Source of the DNA: Deinococcus carri
Lineage (GTDB): Bacteria; Deinococcota; Deinococci; Deinococcales; Deinococcaceae
NCBI RefSeq assembly: GCF_039545055.1
Contig: NZ_BAABRP010000003.1
Coordinates: 182,501 to 202,500, forward strand
Direction: 5' to 3'
Length of the DNA stretch: 20,000 bases
Shown piece after piece: positions 14,719-20,000 of the stretch. The translations under genes were made by a program, and so were the position numbers. How positions within the stretch are numbered: the first letter of the stretch is position 1; each line of letters starts with the position of its first letter. The notes under the pieces were generated by a model that searched no databases, was not told the origin of the DNA, and saw nothing but the letters and a program-made list of their open reading frames with translations.

Positions 14719-15363
14719 GTGTCCCCTCGCGCGAGTTCCCTCCTGCTCCCCGCCCTGGCCCTGCTGGCGGCGGGGGCATTTCTGGCAGCGGCCCACCTCC
14801 ACCTGCCCGGCCCGCGTCTGCTGACCAAGGCCCTACCCGCCGCGCTGCTGGCCGTCTGGGTATGGCGCGCGGCCCCGCCTGGCCGGGTGCAGCGCTGGAT
14901 GGTGCTGGGGCTGGGCCTGGGGGCGCTGGGCGACCTGTTGCTGGAGTGGCCGGGCGACCTGTTCGTGCCGGGGCTGCTGGCCTTTTTGCTGGCCCACCTG
15001 GCCTACCTGCGCGGCTTTCTGACAGGCACGCGGCGGCCGGCCTGGGCCGGGTTGCTGGGAGCGGCTGCTTATGGCGCGGCGCTGCTGGGCCTGCTGCTGA
15101 CGCGGGGGCACCTGGGCGAGCTGCGGCTGCCGGTGCTGGTGTATGGAGCCGTCATTACCCTGATGCTGTGGCGGGCGCTGGCGGTGGGAGGTCTGGCCGC
15201 CTGGGGCGCGGCCTTGTTCGTGCTGAGTGACAGCCTGATTGCCCTGGACCGTTTCCTGACGCCGCTTCCGGCACGCGACCTCGCCGTCGACGGGCTGTAC
15301 TGGCTGGGGCAGGCGTGGCTGGCCTGCTGGGCTATTCGCGGGGGACGCATCCCCACTTCTTGA
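14719..15363 (+). CDS. YhhN-family (TMEM86-like) membrane protein, possible lysoplasmalogenase
   Basis: 214 aa, inner membrane, with about seven or eight hydrophobic segments. YhhN/TMEM86 hallmarks are present: LLTKALPAALLAVWVW early, MVLGLGLGALGDLLLEWPGDLFVPGLLAFLLAHLAYLRGFL in the first half, and ALFVLSDSLIALDRFLTPLPARD near the end, with the acidic residues in GDLLLEW and LSDSL that are conserved in the family. Animal TMEM86 proteins hydrolyse the vinyl ether bond of lysoplasmalogens; activity of this bacterial protein is inferred only. The GTG start is the only start that keeps the first hydrophobic helix whole. It follows mqnD by 15 bp. A weak CTGAG/CTCAG stem lies 7 bp after the stop. 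Confidence 0.82.
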   Translation: MSPRASSLLLPALALLAAGAFLAAAHLHLPGPRLLTKALPAALLAVWVWRAAPPGRVQRWMVLGLGLGALGDLLLEWPGDLFVPGLLAFLLAHLAYLRGFLTGTRRPAWAGLLGAAAYGAALLGLLLTRGHLGELRLPVLVYGAVITLMLWRALAVGGLAAWGAALFVLSDSLIALDRFLTPLPARDLAVDGLYWLGQAWLACWAIRGGRIPTS

Positions 15364-15439
15364 GCAAAACCTGAGAAGAGGCTCAGAAGGTGAGCGGAGC
15401 TGGAAAGCGGTGATTTGACGTCGTGTGATTCTGCGGGGT

Positions 15440-15444
15440 GGAGG
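15440..15444 (+). promoter_or_regulatory. Ribosome binding site of the sugar dehydrogenase gene
   Basis: GGAGG 9 nt before the ATG at 15454 fixes that start over an in-frame GTG/ATG region upstream (from 15415) that lacks a ribosome site. Confidence 0.6.
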
Positions 15445-15453
15445 ACTATCCAC

Positions 15454-16731
15454 ATGCGTAAACCCCTGCTCGCCGCCCTGACGGTGGCTCTGGCGGGTGC
15501 CTTTTCGGCGCTGGCCCAGACCGCCATCCCGCTGACCGGCCCGTTTCCCGGCCAGCCCACCCCGCCCACGCCGCGCCCGCTGCCCGCCCCCGAAGCGCCC
15601 GTGACCGTCACGGCCACCCGCAACGAGCCGACCGCGCTGGGCTTCACGCCCGACAAGCTCGCGCGGCTGAAGGTGCCCGCCGGGTTCACGGTCAGCGTGA
15701 TGGCATCCGAACTGGGCAACGCCCGCTCGCTGCAACCGATGCCCGACGGCGGCGTGTACCTCTCGCGCACCAAGCAGAACGACATCTGGTACATGAAGGA
15801 TGTCAACGGCGACGGCAAGTTCGACGCGGGCGAGCGCCGCCAGGTGGCCTCCAACCTCAGCCTCGTGCACGGGATGGACGTCAAAAACGGCAAGCTGTAC
15901 GCCATCGGCCAGCACGACATCTGGGTGATGGACATCGCCAAGGACGGAACGCTGAGCGTGCCGCGCGTGTTCGCCAGCCAGCTTCCCGACGTGGGGCAGC
16001 ACTCCGCGCGCGGCGTGAAGTGGGGGCCGGACGGCTTCCTGTACGCCTCCATCGGCTCCACCAACAACGACGCGGCCCCGCAGAACCCGGAGGAAGCGAC
16101 CATCCTGCGCCTCAGCCCCGACGGGAAGTGGCGCGAGGTGTACGCACGCGGCCTGCGCCACACCATCGGCTTCGGCTGGCAGCCCGTCACCAAGACGCTG
16201 TACGGCATGGACCAGGGGTCCGACTGGCACGGCGACAACATCCCGCCCGAGGAGCTGAACGTGATCCAGCGCGGCCGGGTCTACGGCTGGCCCTACTGCT
16301 ACGGCGACCGGCAGCCCGACCCCTACGCCAACTCCAGCACCATCCCCGGCCTGATTACCAAGACCGACTACTGCAACCGCACCCAGGGCAGCCTGCTGAA
16401 CTACACGGCGCACGCGGCGGCCATCGACCTGACCTTCTACACCGGCAACCAGTTCCCGGGCGAGTACCGGAACGACGCCTTCGTGGCCTTCCGCGGCTCG
16501 TGGAACCGCAACGAGCCGAGCGGCTACGAGATTGCCCGCGTGGACTTCGACGCGCAGAACAGACCCGTATCCATCACGCCCTTCGTGAGCGGCTTCGTGT
16601 TCCAGGAACAGGGGCAGTGGAAGCAGTTCGGGCGCGTGGCGGGCGTGGCCGTGTACAACGACGGCAGCCTGCTCTTTACCGACGACCAGAGCGGCGTCAT
16701 CTACCGCGTGCGCGCCACGGGAGGCCAGTGA
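15454..16731 (+). CDS. Periplasmic PQQ-dependent sugar (sorbosone-type) dehydrogenase
   Basis: 425 aa. The signal peptide is MRKPLLAALTVALAGAFSALAQ, followed by a Pro-rich linker to about residue 60. The rest is a six-bladed beta-propeller of the GSDH/sorbosone dehydrogenase type: LKVPAGFTVSVMASELGNARSLQPMPDGGVYLSR, GQHSARGVKWGPDGFLYASIGSTNND, GLRHTIGFGWQPVTKTLYGMDQGSDWHGDNIPPEELNVIQRGRVYGWPYCYG and FVAFRGSWNRNEPSGYEIARVDF. An EF-hand-like loop sits at D116-E127 (D-x-N-x-D-G-x-F-D-x-x-E) between strands, suggesting Ca2+ binding. It would oxidise a sugar or alcohol with PQQ in the periplasm; substrate and whether PQQ is made are not shown by the window. TGATG overlap couples it to the next gene. 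Confidence 0.85.
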   Translation: MRKPLLAALTVALAGAFSALAQTAIPLTGPFPGQPTPPTPRPLPAPEAPVTVTATRNEPTALGFTPDKLARLKVPAGFTVSVMASELGNARSLQPMPDGGVYLSRTKQNDIWYMKDVNGDGKFDAGERRQVASNLSLVHGMDVKNGKLYAIGQHDIWVMDIAKDGTLSVPRVFASQLPDVGQHSARGVKWGPDGFLYASIGSTNNDAAPQNPEEATILRLSPDGKWREVYARGLRHTIGFGWQPVTKTLYGMDQGSDWHGDNIPPEELNVIQRGRVYGWPYCYGDRQPDPYANSSTIPGLITKTDYCNRTQGSLLNYTAHAAAIDLTFYTGNQFPGEYRNDAFVAFRGSWNRNEPSGYEIARVDFDAQNRPVSITPFVSGFVFQEQGQWKQFGRVAGVAVYNDGSLLFTDDQSGVIYRVRATGGQ

Positions 16732-18152
16732 TGAAGAAGCTCCAGATGCTCGGCCTGCTGGCCCTCGCGGCGGCCCTGGGCAGCGCCTCGGCGGGTGGCA
16801 CGCAGCCCATGATGCCCATGGCCCCGGCGAGCGCGCCCCTGAGCGCCACCGCTGCCATTCGTGACGCGGCGGGCCAGGTGCGCGGCAGCGCGACCTTCAA
16901 GCAGATGGGGATGGGCGTGCAGGTCACGGTGGAGGTGCGCGGCCTGACGCCCGGCGGCCACGGCATGCACGTCCACGAGTACGGCAAATGCACCCCCGGC
17001 GTGGACCCGGCCACCAACACGGTCGTGCCCTTCGGCGGGGCGGGGCCGCACTTCGACCCCGGCATGAGCAAGAACCACGACGATCCGCAGGCCATGAACA
17101 AATACGGCCACGGCGGCGACCTGCCCATGCTGATGGTGGGCGCGGACGGCACGGGCCGCCTGACCTTCACCACCGACAAGGTCAGCCTGACCGGCATGAA
17201 CGGCGTCCTGAACCGCGCGCTGGTGGTCCACGCCATGCCCGACGACTACAAGACCGACCCGGCGGGCAAGTCGGGAATGCGCGAACGCTGCGGCGTGATT
17301 CTGCGCGACAACTTCAGCGTGCGCGACTATGCGTTGCCCGACCACCTCTCCTACCCCGAGGGCATCGCCTACGACGCGCGGCGGGGCGTCATCTACACCG
17401 GCAGCGCCGCGAACGGCACCATCTACGCCATCAACGCGCAAAGCGGCAGCGTCAGCAAGTTCAGCGAGGGCGGCGCGCTGGGCCGCCGGGTCGCGCTGGG
17501 CATGAAGGTGGACCCCCAGGGCCGCCTGTGGGTCGCGGGCGGGGCGCAGGGCACCGTCAGCGTCCTGTCGCCCGACGGGATGATTCTGAACGTACTGGAA
17601 ACGCCCCAGAGTCCGGTGCCTTACGTCAACGACCTGACCGTCGCGCCCGACGGCAATGTGTACGTGACCGACTCCTTCCGCCCGGTCCTCTTCCGGGTGG
17701 ACCGCGACATGAACCTGACGGCGTGGCTGGACCTCACGAAGACGCCGCTCAAGTACGGCCCCGGCATCAACCTCAACGGCATCACCGCCACGCCCGACGG
17801 CCGTTATCTGCTGGCGATTCAGCTCAATACGGGCGACCTGTGGCGTATCGACCTGCGGAGCAAGGCCGTGAAGAAGGTCATGGGCGGCCTCAAGAACGGC
17901 GACGGCCTGCTGCTCGACGGCCACACGCTGTACGTGGCCCGCAACAAGGACCAGGTGGTGAGCAAGGTGACCCTCAGCGCCGACTATGCCGCGGGCACCC
18001 TGGCCGCCGAGGAACCCCTGGCGGGCCTGCGCTACCCCACCACCCTCATCATGATCGGCGGTGACCTCGTGGTGACGCAGAGTCAGCTCGACAAGCTCCA
18101 GGGCGGCACGCCCGAGGTGCCCTTCAAGCTGACCCGCTTCGGCAAGTTCTGA
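16731..18152 (+). CDS. Fusion of Cu/Zn superoxide dismutase and an SMP-30/NHL-type beta-propeller
   Basis: 473 aa with a signal peptide, MKKLQMLGLLALAAALGSASA. Residues about 36-195 are a SodC domain with a complete metal site: H80, H82, H107 (Cu or bridging), H116, H127, D130 (Zn), H167 (Cu), disulfide C87-C187 and the channel Arg R184. These lie in GGHGMHVHEYGKC, GAGPHFDP, KYGHGGDLP, VVHAMPDDY and RERCGVI. Residues about 205-473 form an SMP-30/gluconolactonase-like propeller: LSYPEGIAYDARRGVIYTGSAANGTIYAIN, GMKVDPQGRLWVAGG, VNDLTVAPDGNVYVTDSFRPVLFRVD, GPGINLNGITATPDGRYLLAI and DGLLLDGHTLYVARN. Superoxide removal in the periplasm is expected; the propeller role is unknown. It is translationally coupled to the dehydrogenase. 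Confidence 0.88.
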   Translation: MKKLQMLGLLALAAALGSASAGGTQPMMPMAPASAPLSATAAIRDAAGQVRGSATFKQMGMGVQVTVEVRGLTPGGHGMHVHEYGKCTPGVDPATNTVVPFGGAGPHFDPGMSKNHDDPQAMNKYGHGGDLPMLMVGADGTGRLTFTTDKVSLTGMNGVLNRALVVHAMPDDYKTDPAGKSGMRERCGVILRDNFSVRDYALPDHLSYPEGIAYDARRGVIYTGSAANGTIYAINAQSGSVSKFSEGGALGRRVALGMKVDPQGRLWVAGGAQGTVSVLSPDGMILNVLETPQSPVPYVNDLTVAPDGNVYVTDSFRPVLFRVDRDMNLTAWLDLTKTPLKYGPGINLNGITATPDGRYLLAIQLNTGDLWRIDLRSKAVKKVMGGLKNGDGLLLDGHTLYVARNKDQVVSKVTLSADYAAGTLAAEEPLAGLRYPTTLIMIGGDLVVTQSQLDKLQGGTPEVPFKLTRFGKF

Positions 18153-18161
18153 GCTGAGGCT

Positions 18162-18204
18162 GCAACAGGAGGAGGAGTGGCCGGGGTGCCCTCCTCCCCT
18201 TTGC
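18162..18204 (+). terminator. Probable terminator after the SOD fusion gene
   Basis: GGAGGAGG (18168-18175) pairs with CCTCCTCC (18190-18197), extended with GCAA/TTGC at the outside after a small internal loop. It is followed on the + strand by CCCTTTGC. The U-run is short, so termination may be partial. Confidence 0.5.
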
Positions 18205-18390
18205 AGTGGCTCCCGCGTCGTAACCAGCACAGGATGCCCGCCGCCCTGACCCAGCCTCCGCCGCAGACGGCCCCTACCCACACCGGGAGGAACTCGGTGC
18301 GGCTTGACCGGACAGGTTCCGGCAGCCTGGCCTGCGGCCGGATAGGGTGAGAGGGTCGCCGAACGTTCCGCCCACTCTCTGGAGGTCCCC
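18205..18390 (+). promoter_or_regulatory. ohr upstream region with a TAGGGT -10 candidate
   Basis: Noncoding stretch between the SOD fusion and ohr. It contains a CCGGA/TCCGG hairpin (18308-18312 with 18318-18322) and GATAGGGT with a TANNNT hexamer at 18343-18348, giving a leader of about 35 nt to the ATG. GGAGGT (18381-18386) is the ribosome site. No OhrR-type AT-rich palindrome is seen. Confidence 0.45.
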
Positions 18391-18810
18391 ATGAACAACC
18401 TGTACACCGCCGAAGCCACCGCCACCGGAGGCCGCGCCGGAACCGTCAAGACCAGTGACGACCGCCTCGACCTGAGCCTCAGCGTGCCCGCCGGTATGGG
18501 CGGCGACGATGGCCCCGGCACCAATCCCGAGCAACTGTTCGCCGCCGGCTACGCCGCCTGCTTCCAGGGTGCCCTGGGCGTGGTGGCCCGCCGTCAGCAC
18601 GTCGACCTCGACCCGGCCAGCACCATCACCGCGCGGGTGGGCCTGCAAAAAAGCGGGGTGGCCTTTGCCCTCGACGTGGAACTCGAAGGCACCTTCCCCG
18701 GCCTGTCCCGCGAGGAGGCCGAGGCCCTGATGCACGCCGCCCACCAGGTCTGCCCCTACAGCGTGGCGACCCGCGACAACGTGGCGGTGCGGCTGAAAGT
18801 TGCGGAATAG
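18391..18810 (+). CDS. ohr: Organic hydroperoxide resistance protein Ohr (OsmC/Ohr family)
   Basis: 139 aa, cytoplasmic peroxidase that reduces organic hydroperoxides with lipoyl or thiol donors. The sequence shows LYTAEATATGGRAGTVKTSDDRLDLSLSVPAGMGG at the start, GTNPEQLFAAGYAACFQGAL (43-62) with the first catalytic Cys, and AHQVCPYSVATRDNVAVRLKV (117-137) with the second Cys in VCPYS, which is diagnostic of Ohr. Length is standard (about 140 aa). The ATG has GGAGGT 4 nt upstream. It stands alone: the downstream mqnB has its own leaderless start and a GC-rich hairpin lies between them. No ohrR regulator is next to it. Confidence 0.95.
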   Translation: MNNLYTAEATATGGRAGTVKTSDDRLDLSLSVPAGMGGDDGPGTNPEQLFAAGYAACFQGALGVVARRQHVDLDPASTITARVGLQKSGVAFALDVELEGTFPGLSREEAEALMHAAHQVCPYSVATRDNVAVRLKVAE

Positions 18811-18830
18811 GCCCCCACCCCTCCCCCGCT

Positions 18831-18854
18831 GCGCCCCGGCCCCGGCTGGGGCGC
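18831..18854. other. Perfect 7-bp GC hairpin just before the mqnB promoter
   Basis: GCGCCCC (18831-18837) and GGGGCGC (18848-18854) with a 10-nt loop end 2 bp before the TACGTT hexamer. There is no U-tract; it may end ohr mRNA weakly or act as an operator. Confidence 0.4.
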
Positions 18855-18856
18855 GC

Positions 18857-18862
18857 TACGTT
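18857..18862 (+). promoter_or_regulatory. Leaderless -10 hexamer of mqnB
   Basis: TACGTT is followed by 6 nt (gggcgg) and the GTG at 18869, with no ribosome site. This supports GTG as the start instead of a longer open frame that begins at 18800 inside ohr. Confidence 0.6.
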
Positions 18863-18868
18863 GGGCGG

Positions 18869-19501
18869 GTGAACGTCCTGATTGTCGTGGCGACTGCCGG
18901 GGAGGCCGCCCGGCTCGCTGATCTGCCCGCCCGCGTCGTGGTGAGCGGCGTGGGGCCGGTGGCCGCGGCCCTGGCGACCGCCCGCGCGCTGGCCGCAGGC
19001 CCCTGTGACCTCGCCGTGAGTGCCGGCATCGGGGGGGCCTATCCCGGCAGCGGACTGGAGCCGGGGAGCCTCGCCGTCTCCAGCGTCATCGTGCAGGCCG
19101 ACCTGGGCGCGCAGGACGGCGGGCAGTTCCTCGACCTCGCGGCGCTGGGGCTGTCCGTGCTGCCGGATGCGCCGCACGGCGGGAGCTTCCCGGCCTGGGA
19201 GGGTGCCTCTGACCTGGCGGCACGGGTGGGCGCGGCCTGTGGCCCCACCCTCACTCTCAGCACCGTCACCGGGACGGCGGAACATGCCCTCGCCCTGGCG
19301 CAGCGTTACCCCGGTGCCCTCACCGAGGGCATGGAAGGGGCGGGGGTCGCCCACGCGGCGCTCCTCGCGGGCGTTCCCGCGCTGGAGGTCCGGGGCGTCA
19401 GTAACCCGGTCGGCCCGCGCGACCGTGCCGCGTGGCGCATTCCCGAGACCCTCAGCGCCACGCGGCGCGGTCTGGAGGCGCTGCTAACGGGCGAAGCCTG
19501 A
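18869..19501 (+). CDS. mqnB: Futalosine hydrolase (MqnB)
   Basis: 210 aa, cytoplasmic. It removes the base from futalosine in the futalosine menaquinone pathway, where MqnD (also in this window) acts later. Nucleosidase-family motifs: NVLIVVATAGEAARL at the start, VVVSGVGPVAAALATARAL, LAVSAGIGGAYPGSGLEPGSLAVSSVIVQADLGAQDGGQF, TLSTVTGTAEHALALAQRYPGALTEGMEGAGVAHAALLAGVPALEVRGVSNPVGPRDRAAW. The EGMEGAGVAHAA segment and the SNPVGPRD end are typical of MqnB as opposed to general MTA/SAH nucleosidases. Start GTG; length is usual (about 200-230 aa). It is followed by the MITE-like element, whose stem and T-run act as its terminator. Confidence 0.92.
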   Translation: MNVLIVVATAGEAARLADLPARVVVSGVGPVAAALATARALAAGPCDLAVSAGIGGAYPGSGLEPGSLAVSSVIVQADLGAQDGGQFLDLAALGLSVLPDAPHGGSFPAWEGASDLAARVGAACGPTLTLSTVTGTAEHALALAQRYPGALTEGMEGAGVAHAALLAGVPALEVRGVSNPVGPRDRAAWRIPETLSATRRGLEALLTGEA

Positions 19502-19512
19502 AGCTGGCCGCT

Positions 19513-19618
19513 TAGAGCATTTGTCATAAAGATGGTTGCATTTTTTGACCCTCTCCCCTTGCTTCGTAAGGCCCTCTCCCGCAAGGGGAGAGGGGTTCTT
19601 TTTACGTCAAATGCGCTA
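19513..19618. mobile_element. MITE-like element with imperfect terminal inverted repeats and TA flanks
   Basis: A 102-bp segment (19515-19616) flanked by TA at 19513-19514 and 19617-19618. The outer 21 nt, 19512-19532 and the reverse complement of 19599-19619, match at 17 of 21 positions (TTAG(A/C)GCATTTG...). Inside is a 14-bp perfect stem (19549-19562 with 19581-19594). There is no ORF of its own. TA duplications with inverted termini are typical of IS630/Tc1-type MITEs, but no transposase is visible, so the family is inferred. Confidence 0.55.
19549..19603 (+). terminator. Terminator after mqnB, built from the MITE-like element
   Basis: CCCTCTCCCCTTGC (19549-19562) and GCAAGGGGAGAGGG (19581-19594) form a perfect 14-bp stem with an 18-nt loop. 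It is followed on the + strand by G and TTCTTTTT (19596-19603), a good intrinsic terminator. On the minus strand the stem is not followed by a U-run. Confidence 0.75.
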
Positions 19619-20000
19619 ATTGTTCAGCCGCAGATTCGCTTCGGGCACAGGTGGAGCAGGAAACCCCACGCTGACGTTCACGACCGTCCCAGCGGGCGTC
19701 CCGGGTTCCAGTTGCAGCCAGTGGCTGCCCAGCAGCGGCGGGTTCGGCTCGGGGTCAATAGCGCGCACCAGCACGCGGCCCTGGGCGGGCACGAACAGGC
19801 ACCAGCCCTCCGGCACAGCGGTAAAGGCGCGCACCGGCAGGATGCTCTGCAGCGTCAGGTCCGTGGGGGTCGCCCAGTAGTCGAGCAGCAGGCAGGCCTG
19901 TTCGCGGTTCAGATCGGCGGCCTGTAAGTCGAGCTGCACCTCCGCCACGTCGGGCTGGCCCGCCACGAGATTCATCCAGCCCGGCACGACGAAGCGGCCG
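19616..20000 (-). CDS. Unrecognised protein, C-terminal part (cut by right edge)
   Basis: The minus-strand frame is open through the window edge and stops with TAG at 19618-19616. The visible part is about 127 residues. A possible GTG at 19987 is probably internal, since the frame continues with GRFV before VPGWMNL. The sequence alternates hydrophobic and polar residues as in a beta-rich fold: VAEVQLDLQAADLNREQACLLLDYWATPTDLTLQSILPV, FTAVPEGWCLFVPAQGRVLVRAID, SHWLQLEPGTPAGTVVNVSVGFPAPP. I do not recognise the family. Notably the stop codon is formed by the TA flank and first base of the MITE-like element, so the native C-terminus may have been changed by its insertion. Confidence 0.72.
   Translation of the reverse strand, partial: GRFVVPGWMNLVAGQPDVAEVQLDLQAADLNREQACLLLDYWATPTDLTLQSILPVRAFTAVPEGWCLFVPAQGRVLVRAIDPEPNPPLLGSHWLQLEPGTPAGTVVNVSVGFPAPPVPEANLRLNN

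Noticed and set aside
15371..15386. CTGAG/CTCAG hairpin after the YhhN gene as a terminator
   Set aside because: Only 5 bp with no U-run; too weak to list as a terminator.
16701..18524. 607-aa minus-strand frame opposite the SOD fusion and ohr
   Set aside because: Val/Gln/Gly-rich shadow frame crossing two genes with strong family matches on the + strand.

Overview
The window is very GC-rich and nearly fully coding. It looks like a Deinococcus (Deinococcus-Thermus) chromosome. The gene content fits: a PxpABC 5-oxoprolinase set, futalosine-route menaquinone genes (mqnB, mqnD), a Nudix/ribF pair, a dGTPase-like HD protein, Ohr, Cu/Zn superoxide dismutase, and an outer-membrane usher. Many start codons sit 5-8 nt after a TANNNT hexamer with no Shine-Dalgarno sequence, which is the leaderless promoter layout known for Deinococcus. 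Species was not determined.

Layout. 1-164: start of a leftward gene cut by the window edge, possibly nitrilase-like. 213-3199: rightward pxpB-pxpC-(unknown gene)-pxpA. 3215-9769: a leftward block. Read in transcription order it is major pilin-like subunit, second spore-coat-U-type subunit, PapD-like chaperone, usher, then a large AfsR/SARP-type regulator with a STAND NTPase module. A small secreted protein with pilin-like cysteine motifs is divergent from this block (9978-10322). 10322-10460: a dense multi-hairpin intergenic element. 10461-11597: leftward dGTPase-like gene, divergent across a 17-bp perfect inverted repeat from the rightward Nudix hydrolase and ribF (11701-13127). 13194-13754: leftward DUF6174-like lipoprotein. 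13852-15363: mqnD and a YhhN-family membrane protein. 15454-18152: translationally coupled PQQ-type sugar dehydrogenase and a Cu/Zn-SOD fused to an SMP-30-like beta-propeller. 18391-19501: ohr and mqnB. 19513-19618: a small MITE-like element that carries a terminator and supplies the stop codon of the last, leftward, partial gene (19616-20000).

How the genes work together. The 2.1-9.8 kb block is a compact chaperone-usher surface-fibre system. A strong-looking promoter lies before the major subunit, a stem-loop after it could lower expression of the downstream assembly genes, and a cytoplasmic STAND/SARP regulator is encoded at the operon's end. The SARP promoter carries heptamer direct repeats with an 11-bp period, the geometry that SARP regulators bind, so autoregulation is plausible. 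The periplasmic PQQ dehydrogenase/SOD-propeller pair suggests an envelope oxidation and oxidative-stress function. The most unusual items are the chaperone-usher/STAND-SARP pairing with its promoter repeat, the SOD-propeller fusion, and the three intergenic repeat elements.
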